64,000 nt of DNA, taken from NCBI GenBank assembly GCA_902497095.1, contig CABVDD010000002.1, forward strand, positions 29,336 through 93,335, given 5' to 3'. The stretch is from an uncultured Faecalicoccus sp. Its GTDB lineage: Bacteria > Bacillota_I > Bacilli_A > Erysipelotrichales > Erysipelotrichaceae. The first letter of the stretch is position 1; each line of letters opens with the position of its first letter. The position numbers and the translations under genes were made by a program. Below are positions 50,936-61,009 of this stretch, one piece after another. The notes under the pieces were generated by a model. It searched no databases and was not told the origin of the DNA. It saw only the letters and a program-made list of their open reading frames with translations.

Positions 50936-51012
50936 TGGCGTCCTCGGAGGGATTCGAACCCCCGACCGTGCGCTTAGAAGGCGCATGCTCTATCCAGCTG
51001 AGCTACGAGGAC
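50936..51012 (-). tRNA. tRNA-Arg (anticodon UCU)
   Basis: 77 bases folding as a cloverleaf: acceptor GTCCTCG/CGAGGAC, D-arm GTAGCTCAGCTGGAT, anticodon loop CTTCTAA, T-arm GGGGGTTCGAATCCC, and an encoded CCA. The anticodon TCT reads AGA. Its 3' end faces the tandem-repeat region, the side where integrating elements usually insert. Confidence 0.97.
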
Positions 51013-51059
51013 AGCAACGATATATTAACACATTTATGATATAATTACAATTGTGAGGG

Positions 51060-51842
51060 ATGAAAAAAATGGAGAAAGAACAAGAACATCGAAAAGGTTA
51101 TATATTTGCCGGTTGGTATATTGATGAAGAATGTACAAAACGATTGAATCCAGGAGGCATATTGCCAACAACTATGACACTGTATGATAAATGGATTCCT
51201 ATATGGTATAAGATCCATTATGATTTGGATGGAGGTATGAATTCTCGTTTAAATCCTCAATTTCTAAATATCGAATCAGGTGTTTTGCGCTTATATCCAG
51301 CTAAAAAAGCTGGTATGGTATTTGATTATTGGAGTTTAAATGGGCAAAAAATTCATGTGATACCTGAGGGACAGTGTGAAGAAATTACGTTAAAAGCGCA
51401 TTATCGTCCAAGAAGTAAAGTTTCTTTTGACTCTAATGGTGGTGGAAATATTGAACCAAAGATGGTAGATTCCAATGGATATATCAAACCTTTTCGTCAT
51501 CCATTAAAACTGGGACATGATTTTTGTGGATGGTATTATGATCCAAAATTTAAAAAACCTTTTTCTTTTGAACAGATTATTAAAGAATCATGTACTTTAT
51601 ATGCCAAGTGGGAAGTTGCGATTTACCATATACGCTATAATGCTAACGGGGGTATTTCTTCTCGTAAAAATCCACATGTCTACACCTACTTTAATCAAGA
51701 CATTGAACTTCTACCAGCGTTTAAAAAAGGATATGTATTTGATGGTTGGTTTGATCAAAGAGGAAATCCATTAAAGAAGATTTATGCACATAGCATAGGA
51801 GATAAATATTTGATTGCCCATTTTCATAAAGAAGAGCAATAA
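51060..51842 (+). CDS. Listeria-Bacteroides repeat (InlB B-repeat) protein without signal peptide
   Basis: 260 residues made of three to four beta-grasp repeats: GYIFAGWYIDEECTK, VSFDSNGGGNIEPKMVDSNG, GHDFCGWYYDPKFKKPF, LYAKWEV, IRYNANGG and GYVFDGWFDQRGN. These occur in Gram-positive surface proteins. Here there is no signal peptide, anchor or sorting motif, and the ORF begins inside the first repeat, so it may be the tail of a once larger surface protein. Start ATG 51060 or 51069. Confidence 0.75.
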   Translation: MKKMEKEQEHRKGYIFAGWYIDEECTKRLNPGGILPTTMTLYDKWIPIWYKIHYDLDGGMNSRLNPQFLNIESGVLRLYPAKKAGMVFDYWSLNGQKIHVIPEGQCEEITLKAHYRPRSKVSFDSNGGGNIEPKMVDSNGYIKPFRHPLKLGHDFCGWYYDPKFKKPFSFEQIIKESCTLYAKWEVAIYHIRYNANGGISSRKNPHVYTYFNQDIELLPAFKKGYVFDGWFDQRGNPLKKIYAHSIGDKYLIAHFHKEEQ

Positions 51843-52083
51843 AAGATACAATCATTTTTAAAATAATGTTTTAGATAGTATTTTTTAATGTTTGTTTAAG
51901 TAATAAAAGTTTAAGTTTTGAAGTAAATTTACCGAGAAATTCAATCTCGGTTTTTTTTGTATAGAAATACGATTGTACGTTTAAAATTACAAATAAAAAA
52001 CATAAAATAAGTTATAAATTTTGTTATTTGATAGTTATCTAATCAAGCTTTTTGCCTTATTTTAGTTATAAAATAGCTATTCA
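51843..52083. other. AT-rich intergenic region before the surface-protein promoter
   Basis: Holds the terminator at 51931-51958 and otherwise AT-rich sequence with the short inverted repeat TTTTAGTTATAAAATAGCTA (about 52060-52080). No ORF. Confidence 0.4.
51931..51958 (+). terminator. Intrinsic terminator after the repeat protein gene
   Basis: ACCGAGA (51931-51937) pairs with TCTCGGT (51945-51951), then seven more T. Confidence 0.85.
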
Positions 52084-52111
52084 TTGACACCTTGATACGG
52101 GGGGGTAAGAT
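52084..52111 (+). promoter_or_regulatory. Promoter with G7 tract in the spacer
   Basis: Consensus -35 TTGACA (52084-52089), 16-base spacer ending in GGGGGGG (52099-52105) and -10 TAAGAT (52106-52111), 42 bases before the surface-protein start. A one-base gain would give the ideal 17-base spacing. Confidence 0.6.
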
Positions 52112-52153
52112 TTCAATGACTTAGATTAGATTCGTACAGAAAAGGAGAATTTT

Positions 52154-55100
52154 ATGCGATTGAAAAGACGAAGAAAAGTTAGAAAAATAGTAGCGGGGAC
52201 ACTAGCCCTTTTTGCGTGTATAACAATGGGAATGATGATGTTTTTTTCTCAATCGAATATGGTTTATGCAAGTGAAAATTCATCAATAGATCCATCAACA
52301 GCTATGGATTACCAAGATACGTATAATCAAAAATCTACTCAATATGCTGGTCGAATTTGGACAGATAAGAGTGTGGGAACTACGGCTAAGTATGGAAATA
52401 AAGATTTTAATCTTGAGAGTGGAGAAGATTTTTTAGTCACTTTTTCTGCTTTATCGAGTACACAAACGATTAAATCTGAAACAGCATCTCCAATTGATGT
52501 CGTTTTTGTTTTGGATTTTTCTGCAAGTATGACATGGGGTGTCGATAGTCGGGAAATGTCTAAAGAAGATGGTTCAGATTCACGAATTAAATACTTAGTA
52601 GATTCTTTAAATAATACAATTGATACTTTAGTTAAAGCCAATGAAAATAACCGCATTGGTATTGTGACTTTTAATCGTGTTGGTCGTGTATTTATGGAGC
52701 TAACTTCTGCAAAACAGATAGCTAATCAAAATATTGAAGGAAATGAGTATCTGAAATTATCAACATTTGAACGTAAATATGATGATGGGAAACCAACCTC
52801 AGATGGTCTAGCAACTATTAAAAATCAAATTAATGGAGCAGAACAACAGACAGATTCTAAAACGAATATTCAATATGGTTTAAACGAAGCTATGCAGATG
52901 TTGATGGATGTAAACGATACTACTGTAGATATTGCAGGAACAACTGTTCAAAGAATTCCGAATGTAGTATTGATGTCTGATGGTGCACCTACAACTATAT
53001 TTAGTGATCAAGGAGAGAAAGATTGGTGGGCAGATTTAAGCAATGACAAAGGAGAGTCTATTGGCTGGGGTGATAATGATCAAGCTTGGTCTGCTAATGG
53101 TATTTTGCCAATGATGACAGCCTCTTATATGAAAAATGTCGTGACAGAACATTATTTTAAAACGAATCCAAATAATGAGCAGATGAACATCTATACGATT
53201 GGATTTAGTACAGATCAACAGACAGAAGAGATGGTTGAATTGGCAAATTTGGTTTTAAATCCGGTCGATAATTTGGATCAAGCCAATAATTCTAATGTCA
53301 ATGAAATTAAATTGCTCGCTGAAGCATGGAATGACTATTCGGCTGATAGTGAACCTAATGTTCACTATGTTACAAATAGTAATAGACAAACACACAATTA
53401 TAAACTTACACATCCAAATTCAAACGATATCACTACTTTAAAGTACAATACAGCGTATTATCCGGCAACAAATTCAGAACAGTTGGAAGAAGCTTTTAAG
53501 AATATTACCAATTCCATGGTAGATCAAGGTAAAGCACCTACAGAAGTTACAGGTAGTTTAACAAGTAGTGGTTATATTACATATACGGATATACTTGGCG
53601 ATTACATGGAATTAAAAGATGTAAAAGGATTGGTAATCGGAGATACATTTTTTAAGGGTAGTTATGATAAAAAGACAAATTCAGTTACTTTAAATGGTAA
53701 GTTTGAAAACAATGTCTATGGAGAACAAGATTTAAAGAATCTTCAAATTACGATATCTAAGGATGAGAATGGCAGACAAGTATTAACTATGAAAATTCCT
53801 GCTTCTTTGATTCCGATTGTACATGACATTGTCGAGTTAGATGCTTCTGGTGCTGTCAAAAACCAGACGGAAGAAACAATGTATCCAATGCGTTTAGTTT
53901 ATAGTGTTGGTCTACAAGAAGGTATTATTGATAAAAATGGCAATGTTGACTATACAGAGCTTTCTGAAGACTATATAAATAAACATCTTGATTCAAAAGG
54001 AAATATAGTATTCTACAGTAACTATTATGATGGAACAAATTCAAGCTTAACTGAGAAAACTGCTGGAAATACATTTGTAGAATATGAACCGGCTCATGAC
54101 AATAGTTACTACTTCATACAAGAAGATACAGGAATCTATTTGGATAAAGAAGGCAAAGAACAAGCTACAACGTTTAATTCCACTTCAACATATTATGTTC
54201 CTTTTACATATTATGAAAATGGAAAGAAAAAAACTACGTATGAAGAACGACCAGGAACAGTTATGAATGGATATACAATAACAAAAGATAATTATGTCTA
54301 TTTGAAAGCAGGAGCTCCTCGTTTAGGAAATATTGCCACATTTACAAAGGATAAAAATGGCAGCACTACAAATACGGCTAAAACTTACTTTGCTCCAAGA
54401 TTCATTTATCGTACGACAGGTGATCCTCAAAGTGGAATGTTCCATGTATATTTAGGAAATAATGGTGAAATCAGAGTGCCATCTGCTTCTTTGATCATTT
54501 CTAAAGAAGTAACGACAGAAGATGGAGTTCAAGCACCTGATAAAAATGAAACATTTACTTTTAAAGTGACATCTTCGTCTAAAACGAATACAGAGGTTTT
54601 AGCTAAAATCACTACTAAAGGAACCACCGATCCGGAATCACAAACAATTGCCTTTGATGACTCAGGTGTTGCCACTATACAGTTAAAGGCAAACCAATCC
54701 ATTGAATTATTAGGAATGGGAAATGCGGATTATAAAATCGAAGAGATTAATAATCCAACTGGTTTTACTTTAACGGATGTCAATGGTGCAGATACAATAG
54801 ATGAAAATAATGTTGCGAGTGGAACAGTTTCGATGAATACGGCTGAAACGGTGACTTTTACCAATTCTTATAACCCAACATCAGTTGTAATAGGTGATGA
54901 TACAAATGCCGGTATCCAAGTGCAGAAGACATTATCAGGACGTGAATGGACAAATGATGATGCATTTACCTTTACGTTAACTCCAGTAGATAATGCGCCA
55001 ATGCCAGAGGGAGAAAATAACAATATTCTGACTTTGACAAAACCAGAAAGTGGAAATGTACAAACTGGATCATTTGGTGCCATTACTTATGATAAAGAAG

Positions 55101-57856
55101 GTACCTATGAATATACGATTCAAGAAAAATTGCCAGATGGTGTTTCTTCTGAAGATCCTTCTTTAAATGGAATTGCTTATGATGTTCATGAATCAAAAGT
55201 TACTGTAAATGTAACTAACGAAAATGGACAATTAAAAGCTACAGTAACTTATGATGATGGAACTATCGCAAGTTTTACAAATACATATAGCTCAACTTCA
55301 TTTACGGGAGTGCCAACAAGCTTTAATTTCACAAAAGAGCTGGTTGGACGTGACTGGACAGAAAATGATGTATTTAGTTTTACATTAACTGGTTTGGAAG
55401 GTGCACCAATGCCTGAAGGATCTAACGAACAGACTAATACTAAAACGATTGATGTCACTAAGGATAATGCCGAAAGCTTTAACTTTGGAAAGATCACTTA
55501 TGATACCAAAGGTGAATATAAATATACAGTTTCTGAAGTTATACCAGAAAATACGAATGGTATCACATACGATGATCATATGGCAGAAATAACAGTTGTT
55601 GTTACAGATAATGGTGATGGAACGCTAAGTGCTGTTGCACAAACGCAACAAAACATGAAGTTTACCAATGTATATACGACAAATGAAGTAGACTATAATG
55701 CATTGGGATCTTTGCAAATTCAGAAGAATATGATTGGTAAATCAATCGATCAAGATGAATTTAAGTTTACCATCACAGCTGAAGATAAAGAATCTATTGA
55801 AAAAGCGGGTCAGAAAGTCACAGAAGTTACAGTGCCAGCACAAGATCAAATCAACAGTGATGGAAGTTATACTTCTATGGTTAGTGTATTTGATTCGATG
55901 AAATTTGATCAAAAGGATATTGGAAAAACATTTACGTATACTGTGAAAGAAGTTACAGACGATACAAATAAAGGTTATACATATGATCAAAGTGAGCATA
56001 CTGTAAAGATTAGTGTATCTGATAATGGAAATGGGTCTTTAAAAGTTCAAACGACAGTAGATGAGCAAGTCTTTGATCAAAATGCCGTTGTAGTGTTTAA
56101 TAACCGTTATGATGCACAAGGTGTATTAGGTGGTCAAGGCGCTGTAAAAATTAATGCAACAAAGACACTAAATGGACGTGATATGCAAGCTTCTGAGTTT
56201 GATTTTGTGATCACCAACACAAAAGATGCAAGTAAAACTCCGGTTTCTACAGGCACAAATCAAGCTGCACTTGATGGACAAGCTGCTAGTATTGAGTTTA
56301 CACCGATAACATATACATCTAAACAATTGAATTTGGATGTTGCCAATGGTTTAGCTGTAAAAAATCAAAATACTTATACATATAATTACACTGTAGAAGA
56401 AAAAACACCGGTTTCTGGTGTGCAGGCTTTACAATCTAGTTTTGCGATTGAGGTACAAGTAACAGATCAAGGAGATGGCACTTTAGCAGTGCAAGTCATC
56501 TATCCAGAAGGCATGTCATCCTTAAACTTTGTCAATGTGTATGGACAAGAAGCTCAAGCAAGCATTGAGATGAAGGGAACCAAAGTCTTGAATGCCAACA
56601 GTGGTGCCAATTTACCAGATATTACAGGTAAATATCAGTTTACGATTAGTGGTTCTGAAGGTGCACCTATGCCTTCGACTACAACTGTAACAAATGATGC
56701 TTCAGGAAATATTGATTTTGGTTTGATCGAATACACTATGGAAAATGTATTTGGTAAGGATGTAGAGAATACAAAAGATACACAGACATTAGAAAGTTCT
56801 ACACGATCTAAGACATTTACTTACACTATTACAGAATCTGGTACTGTACCAGGCGTAATAAATGATACAACTTCTAAAACTGTAACTGTTACGGTTACGG
56901 ATAATGGAGATGGAACTTTAAGCGTATCTTCTTTGCCGGCACAAGGGCCTAAATTCACATTTGTGAATACATATCAGACAACTACGGTCACAAGTTCACC
57001 AACGGATGGAAGTATTTCTATTCAAAAAGAATTAGAAGGACGTAAATTAAATGAAGGTGAATTTACATTCCAGATGAAAGATACAGCTGGAAATGTAGTA
57101 TCGGAAGCTAGCAATGATGCCAATGGAAACGTTATGTTTGCCGGAATCACCTTCGATACAGCAGGTACATATCAATATTCTATTTCTGAGGTCAATACCG
57201 GTGTTATGGGTATGAATTATGATACTTCTGTATATAATGCTGTAGCTACAGTAACAGATCAAGGTGATGGTACATTAAAGGTAGAATGGAGCGTTACAAA
57301 AGATCAAAAAGAGATCGATTCGATCGTATTTAAAAATACGTACTCACCAATCAGCAGTGCTAACGTACAAATAGGAGCCATCAAGAAATTAGAAGGAAAA
57401 GAGTTAAGCAATGGACAGTTTACCTTTGAACTTAAGGATGAAGAAGGAAAGGTAGTGTCCAAAGCAACAAACGATGAAAAAGGAATGATCAACTTTGATC
57501 CAATTGATTTTGATAAAGCAGGCAAGTACAGTTACACTTTATCCGAAGTCAATGATGGTCAAGAGAATATCCAATACGATGAAAGCATCTATGATATTGT
57601 GATTCATGTAGAAGATGATCAACAAGGACATTTAATGGTTACAAAATGCGATATAACAAGAGATGGAGAAGCACAAGAAGCTATCGTATTTACCAATGTT
57701 TACCAAGAAACAAAACAACCAGGTGAAGGACAGCCAAGTGAAAACAATGGCGGATCAAATACTTCTGCCAAGACAGGAGCTGGATTATTCATCAGTTTAA
57801 TTGGTAGTGCCATTTCCTTGATGGGACTCTTGTTGGTATGGCGAAAACGAGCCTAA
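52154..57856 (+). CDS. Giant VWA and pilin-repeat surface protein
   Basis: 1900 residues. Signal peptide 1-40 (LRR-rich basic start, ends VYAS). VWA domain with MIDAS DFSASMTWG at about 120. From residue 780 to 1855 about eight Spy0128/FctA-type repeats (each near 120-145 residues, starts like IQVQKTLSGREWTNDDAFTF, ends with TVSEV/YTIQE Glu and TFTNTY) that in pilins form Lys-Asn isopeptide bonds. A Gly/Asn/Ser linker, then SAKTGAGLF, a hydrophobic helix and WRKRA form a sorting signal with SAKTG instead of LPxTG. It is a cell-wall adhesin or pilus tip. AAAGGAG precedes the ATG. Confidence 0.88.
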   Translation: MRLKRRRKVRKIVAGTLALFACITMGMMMFFSQSNMVYASENSSIDPSTAMDYQDTYNQKSTQYAGRIWTDKSVGTTAKYGNKDFNLESGEDFLVTFSALSSTQTIKSETASPIDVVFVLDFSASMTWGVDSREMSKEDGSDSRIKYLVDSLNNTIDTLVKANENNRIGIVTFNRVGRVFMELTSAKQIANQNIEGNEYLKLSTFERKYDDGKPTSDGLATIKNQINGAEQQTDSKTNIQYGLNEAMQMLMDVNDTTVDIAGTTVQRIPNVVLMSDGAPTTIFSDQGEKDWWADLSNDKGESIGWGDNDQAWSANGILPMMTASYMKNVVTEHYFKTNPNNEQMNIYTIGFSTDQQTEEMVELANLVLNPVDNLDQANNSNVNEIKLLAEAWNDYSADSEPNVHYVTNSNRQTHNYKLTHPNSNDITTLKYNTAYYPATNSEQLEEAFKNITNSMVDQGKAPTEVTGSLTSSGYITYTDILGDYMELKDVKGLVIGDTFFKGSYDKKTNSVTLNGKFENNVYGEQDLKNLQITISKDENGRQVLTMKIPASLIPIVHDIVELDASGAVKNQTEETMYPMRLVYSVGLQEGIIDKNGNVDYTELSEDYINKHLDSKGNIVFYSNYYDGTNSSLTEKTAGNTFVEYEPAHDNSYYFIQEDTGIYLDKEGKEQATTFNSTSTYYVPFTYYENGKKKTTYEERPGTVMNGYTITKDNYVYLKAGAPRLGNIATFTKDKNGSTTNTAKTYFAPRFIYRTTGDPQSGMFHVYLGNNGEIRVPSASLIISKEVTTEDGVQAPDKNETFTFKVTSSSKTNTEVLAKITTKGTTDPESQTIAFDDSGVATIQLKANQSIELLGMGNADYKIEEINNPTGFTLTDVNGADTIDENNVASGTVSMNTAETVTFTNSYNPTSVVIGDDTNAGIQVQKTLSGREWTNDDAFTFTLTPVDNAPMPEGENNNILTLTKPESGNVQTGSFGAITYDKEGTYEYTIQEKLPDGVSSEDPSLNGIAYDVHESKVTVNVTNENGQLKATVTYDDGTIASFTNTYSSTSFTGVPTSFNFTKELVGRDWTENDVFSFTLTGLEGAPMPEGSNEQTNTKTIDVTKDNAESFNFGKITYDTKGEYKYTVSEVIPENTNGITYDDHMAEITVVVTDNGDGTLSAVAQTQQNMKFTNVYTTNEVDYNALGSLQIQKNMIGKSIDQDEFKFTITAEDKESIEKAGQKVTEVTVPAQDQINSDGSYTSMVSVFDSMKFDQKDIGKTFTYTVKEVTDDTNKGYTYDQSEHTVKISVSDNGNGSLKVQTTVDEQVFDQNAVVVFNNRYDAQGVLGGQGAVKINATKTLNGRDMQASEFDFVITNTKDASKTPVSTGTNQAALDGQAASIEFTPITYTSKQLNLDVANGLAVKNQNTYTYNYTVEEKTPVSGVQALQSSFAIEVQVTDQGDGTLAVQVIYPEGMSSLNFVNVYGQEAQASIEMKGTKVLNANSGANLPDITGKYQFTISGSEGAPMPSTTTVTNDASGNIDFGLIEYTMENVFGKDVENTKDTQTLESSTRSKTFTYTITESGTVPGVINDTTSKTVTVTVTDNGDGTLSVSSLPAQGPKFTFVNTYQTTTVTSSPTDGSISIQKELEGRKLNEGEFTFQMKDTAGNVVSEASNDANGNVMFAGITFDTAGTYQYSISEVNTGVMGMNYDTSVYNAVATVTDQGDGTLKVEWSVTKDQKEIDSIVFKNTYSPISSANVQIGAIKKLEGKELSNGQFTFELKDEEGKVVSKATNDEKGMINFDPIDFDKAGKYSYTLSEVNDGQENIQYDESIYDIVIHVEDDQQGHLMVTKCDITRDGEAQEAIVFTNVYQETKQPGEGQPSENNGGSNTSAKTGAGLFISLIGSAISLMGLLLVWRKRA

Positions 57857-57867
57857 TAAAAGTTAAT

Positions 57868-57889
57868 AAAGGGACTTCGGTCCCTTTTG
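57868..57889 (+). terminator. Intrinsic terminator of the surface-protein gene
   Basis: AAAGGGAC-TTCG-GTCCCTTT with a UUCG tetraloop, followed by TTG. Confidence 0.85.
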
Positions 57890-58022
57890 TTACATTTTTT
57901 GTTATTATAAAAATGTTATATGATAGATTTACCGATATTACAGTATAATAGTATTGTAAAAAAGATAAAATTCGTTAAAATAATGTTAGGTTATTAGAGG
58001 GTGAGATACAAGGAGGATTCCA

Positions 58023-59504
58023 ATGAAAAAAGTGGAACGTATTTTGTATGTCACATTTTCTGTACTTTTAGTCTTGTGTACAGGTTTTTTATTCTATGAA
58101 TTGATCACATTTAAGGCAATACCTAATCAATTTTTATTCTTAGCTATTGCCATTTTTTGCGTACTGGACGTATTGTTGATCTTATTAGTGAACTTTTATT
58201 TTAAAAAGAGAGTTGGGCGTATCATAAGTGTTGTATTCATGGTCTTGATCATGATTGTAAGTGGTACGGTTGGATATTACGTACAGGCAACACATTCTAT
58301 GCTTGATAAAATATCTACGCCTTCAAGAGGGGCTAATATGGTTTCTGTTATTGTTAAAGAAAGCAGTGACTATGAATCCATTCAAGATCTAAAAGATAAA
58401 ACAATAGGTATTCTTTCAACAATTTCAAAAAACAGAACGCAGGCTTGCATAAAAGACATTGAGTCACACAATGTGGATTTTGAAAGTCAGAAGTATGATT
58501 CTTTATCGGGTATGGTCGATGCGTTTTATAAAGATGAAGTCGATGCGATCATCTTACCAGAATCAAGCCGTTCGGCTATTACGGATATGGAAGAATATGT
58601 CAATTTTAATAAGAATACGCGTGTGATCTTTCAAACAGAAGTTGAAACAAATAATAATACAGAAGCAAATTCTGTAGATGACATCACCAGCTATTCTTTT
58701 AACGTGTTGATCACAGGAAGTGATTCTCGTATTGATATTGAAGAGAACGCTCGATCCGACGTTAATATGATCGTTACCGTCAATCCAAAGACACATACAA
58801 TTTTACTGACAAGCATTCCGCGTGATTATTATGTGACTACGGTTTGTGATGCGGATGATGGTTGTCAAAATGGAGCGATGGATAAGTTGACACATACAGG
58901 TATGAATGGTGTAAATACCACGAAAATGACGATAGAAAATCTTCTAGGAATCGAAATCAATTATACATTTAAAGTTGGTTTTGACAGCGTTACTGAAGTT
59001 GTGAATGCTCTAGGTGGTATTGATGTCAATGTACCGGAAGAAGCAGCGGTATCCAATTCAACGCAAACAAGTGGTTTTAGCATTGCGGCAGGAAAACAAC
59101 ATATTGATGGCAAGACTGCATTGAATTTTTCAAGAGAGAGATATGCGTATGTGGATGGAGATCGTCAAAGAACCCGAAATCAACAAATCGTACTTATGGG
59201 AATCATTGATGCGATTACTTCTCCTTCTGTATTGATGAATTATACATCGCTTTTAGATGCATTGGGCAATACATTCCAAACAAATCTATCGAGTGATGAA
59301 ATCGCAAGTCTGGTGCAGTATCAATTGGATAAAAATCCAAAATGGACAATAGAACAATACATGTTAGATGGATCTGGAGATAGTTTGATGTGTGCAGAAC
59401 TGGGTACTACAGCCTATGTCATGGTACCAGATCAGGCAACTGTCAAAGAAGCCAAACAAAAGATATCCGATGTGTTACATGCGGATGCAGAATCGACACA
59501 GTAG
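58023..59504 (+). CDS. LytR-CpsA-Psr (LCP) family wall-polymer ligase
   Basis: 493 residues: three N-terminal membrane helices (about 5-90), an accessory domain like a small periplasmic-binding fold (about 105-210, IGILSTISKNRTQ, DAIILPESSRSA) and the LCP domain: VLITGSDSR, DVNMIVTVNPKT, LLTSIPRDYYV and FSRERYAYVDGDRQRTRNQQ with catalytic Arg/Asp. LCP enzymes attach capsule or teichoic polymers to peptidoglycan. ACAAGGAGG precedes the ATG. First of the capsule-regulation group. Confidence 0.93.
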   Translation: MKKVERILYVTFSVLLVLCTGFLFYELITFKAIPNQFLFLAIAIFCVLDVLLILLVNFYFKKRVGRIISVVFMVLIMIVSGTVGYYVQATHSMLDKISTPSRGANMVSVIVKESSDYESIQDLKDKTIGILSTISKNRTQACIKDIESHNVDFESQKYDSLSGMVDAFYKDEVDAIILPESSRSAITDMEEYVNFNKNTRVIFQTEVETNNNTEANSVDDITSYSFNVLITGSDSRIDIEENARSDVNMIVTVNPKTHTILLTSIPRDYYVTTVCDADDGCQNGAMDKLTHTGMNGVNTTKMTIENLLGIEINYTFKVGFDSVTEVVNALGGIDVNVPEEAAVSNSTQTSGFSIAAGKQHIDGKTALNFSRERYAYVDGDRQRTRNQQIVLMGIIDAITSPSVLMNYTSLLDALGNTFQTNLSSDEIASLVQYQLDKNPKWTIEQYMLDGSGDSLMCAELGTTAYVMVPDQATVKEAKQKISDVLHADAESTQ

Positions 59505-59526
59505 AGTATAAAAAGGAGTCAACAGC

Positions 59527-60219
59527 ATGAATGAAAGAGTAGAAATGAATCAGGATGAAATGGAAATAGATCTAAAAGATCTTTTTACCGCATTAAAGAA
59601 AAAAATCGTGCCGATTGCCTTTACTTCCATTGTCTTTGCGATGATTGGACTGGTATTGGCTACCTTTATCATTCCTAAGAAATACAGCAGTGAAGCTACG
59701 ATTTATATTACGCCACGTATCAGTGAGCAAGGATCAATTGACTATAACAGTCTTCAGACAAACTCTCGTATGGTCAATAACTATATGCAGATCTTACAAG
59801 GGGAAACGATCACTGCTCAGGTCGCAGAAAAAGTAGGCTTGGATGATTATAAAGATGTTTTAGATACTTTAACGATCACCAATGCGACAGATACGGAATT
59901 GATTGATATTCAATCTACAACGACAGATCCGCAATTAGCTTATGAAATTGTAGAAAATACGATTTCAGTCTTTAATGAAGAGATGTTGGATGTTTTACGT
60001 ATTGATAACTTGGCAGTAGTCAATGAACCAAAAGTAAATGAAAATCCAGTATCACCAAGCCGTTCTAAATTTACTTTGATTGGTTTTGCGGCCGGCTTGT
60101 TTGTATCAGGTGGTTTAGTTACTGTATATTATTTGTTTGATAATCGTCTTCGTACCAGAGAAGCAGCAGAAAATTATTTGGGTATTCCAGTTTTGGCAAC
60201 TGTGCCATATAAAAGGTAG
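59527..60219 (+). CDS. Wzz/CapA-type chain-length and kinase-activating protein
   Basis: 230 residues with the Wzz pattern: N-terminal membrane helix (about 33-53), an external region and a second helix (about 178-200), with the Pro-rich motif NENPVSPSR before it. In Gram-positives it binds and stimulates the CpsD kinase encoded two genes on. AAAAGGAG precedes the ATG. Confidence 0.9.
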   Translation: MNERVEMNQDEMEIDLKDLFTALKKKIVPIAFTSIVFAMIGLVLATFIIPKKYSSEATIYITPRISEQGSIDYNSLQTNSRMVNNYMQILQGETITAQVAEKVGLDDYKDVLDTLTITNATDTELIDIQSTTTDPQLAYEIVENTISVFNEEMLDVLRIDNLAVVNEPKVNENPVSPSRSKFTLIGFAAGLFVSGGLVTVYYLFDNRLRTREAAENYLGIPVLATVPYKR

Positions 60220-60224
60220 GTTTT

Positions 60225-61007
60225 ATGACTTTTATTGATATGCATAACCATTGTACCTGGGGTATTGATGATGGCATACAAACATTAGAAGAATGTAAAG
60301 CTTTATTTCAAATGGCAAAAGAAGATGGTATTCAAACCATAATCGCAACACCGCACTTTATTCCTGGAAGACAACAATGGGATGAAGTCAGTCATATGGC
60401 TGATCGAATGCTTGAAGTTCGTGATGTAGCACATCTATATGGGATTGATTATTATTCTGGATCTGAACTGTTCTTAAATGAAGATTTTTTAGAGATGGTA
60501 GAAAAAGAATGGTTTTATCCATTGGCAAATTCAAGCTATGTGCTTTGTGAATTCAATGTGCGAGAAAAATTGGGCGATACAACACAGGTAGAAGATAGAC
60601 TCTATGAGATGATAATTCGTGGATATACCCCTATCGTAGCGCATGTGGAACGCTATTTTCATTCCAAGATCGATCTTGATCGCATCAAGGATTGGATGGA
60701 TATGGGATGTAAGATACAAGTCAATCGAACGAGTCTTTTAGGAGATCATGGTAAGACCATTCAAAAAAACGCCATACAGTTGTTTAAAAATGGTATGGTA
60801 CATATTGTCGCAAGTGATGCTCATAGAGCTAGTGGTCATAGAATTTGTAAACTATCGGATGCTTATGCCTGGATTCAAAAAAACTATGGTCAGGAAGCTG
60901 CTGATTTGGTGTTACAAAGAAATCCGGTACACATTTTAAAAAATGAAGCTTTGGAAGATATGAAAAAACCAGAATCTGTACGAAGATTTTGGAAAGGAAG
61001 GGAATAG
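60225..61007 (+). CDS. CpsB/CapC PHP-family tyrosine phosphatase
   Basis: 260 residues: MTFIDMHNHCTWGIDDGIQT with the metal-binding H-x-H, TPHFIPG, HVERYF and VASDAHRA are hallmarks of the manganese-dependent PHP tyrosine phosphatase CpsB. It removes phosphate from CpsD, cycling capsule export. 5 bases after the Wzz gene. Confidence 0.93.
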   Translation: MTFIDMHNHCTWGIDDGIQTLEECKALFQMAKEDGIQTIIATPHFIPGRQQWDEVSHMADRMLEVRDVAHLYGIDYYSGSELFLNEDFLEMVEKEWFYPLANSSYVLCEFNVREKLGDTTQVEDRLYEMIIRGYTPIVAHVERYFHSKIDLDRIKDWMDMGCKIQVNRTSLLGDHGKTIQKNAIQLFKNGMVHIVASDAHRASGHRICKLSDAYAWIQKNYGQEAADLVLQRNPVHILKNEALEDMKKPESVRRFWKGRE

Positions 61008-61009
61008 AT

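Noticed and set aside
54868..57525. Minus-strand ORFs opposite the surface-protein repeats
   Set aside because: They recur only because the repeats recur, and lack start signals; they are shadows of the large gene.
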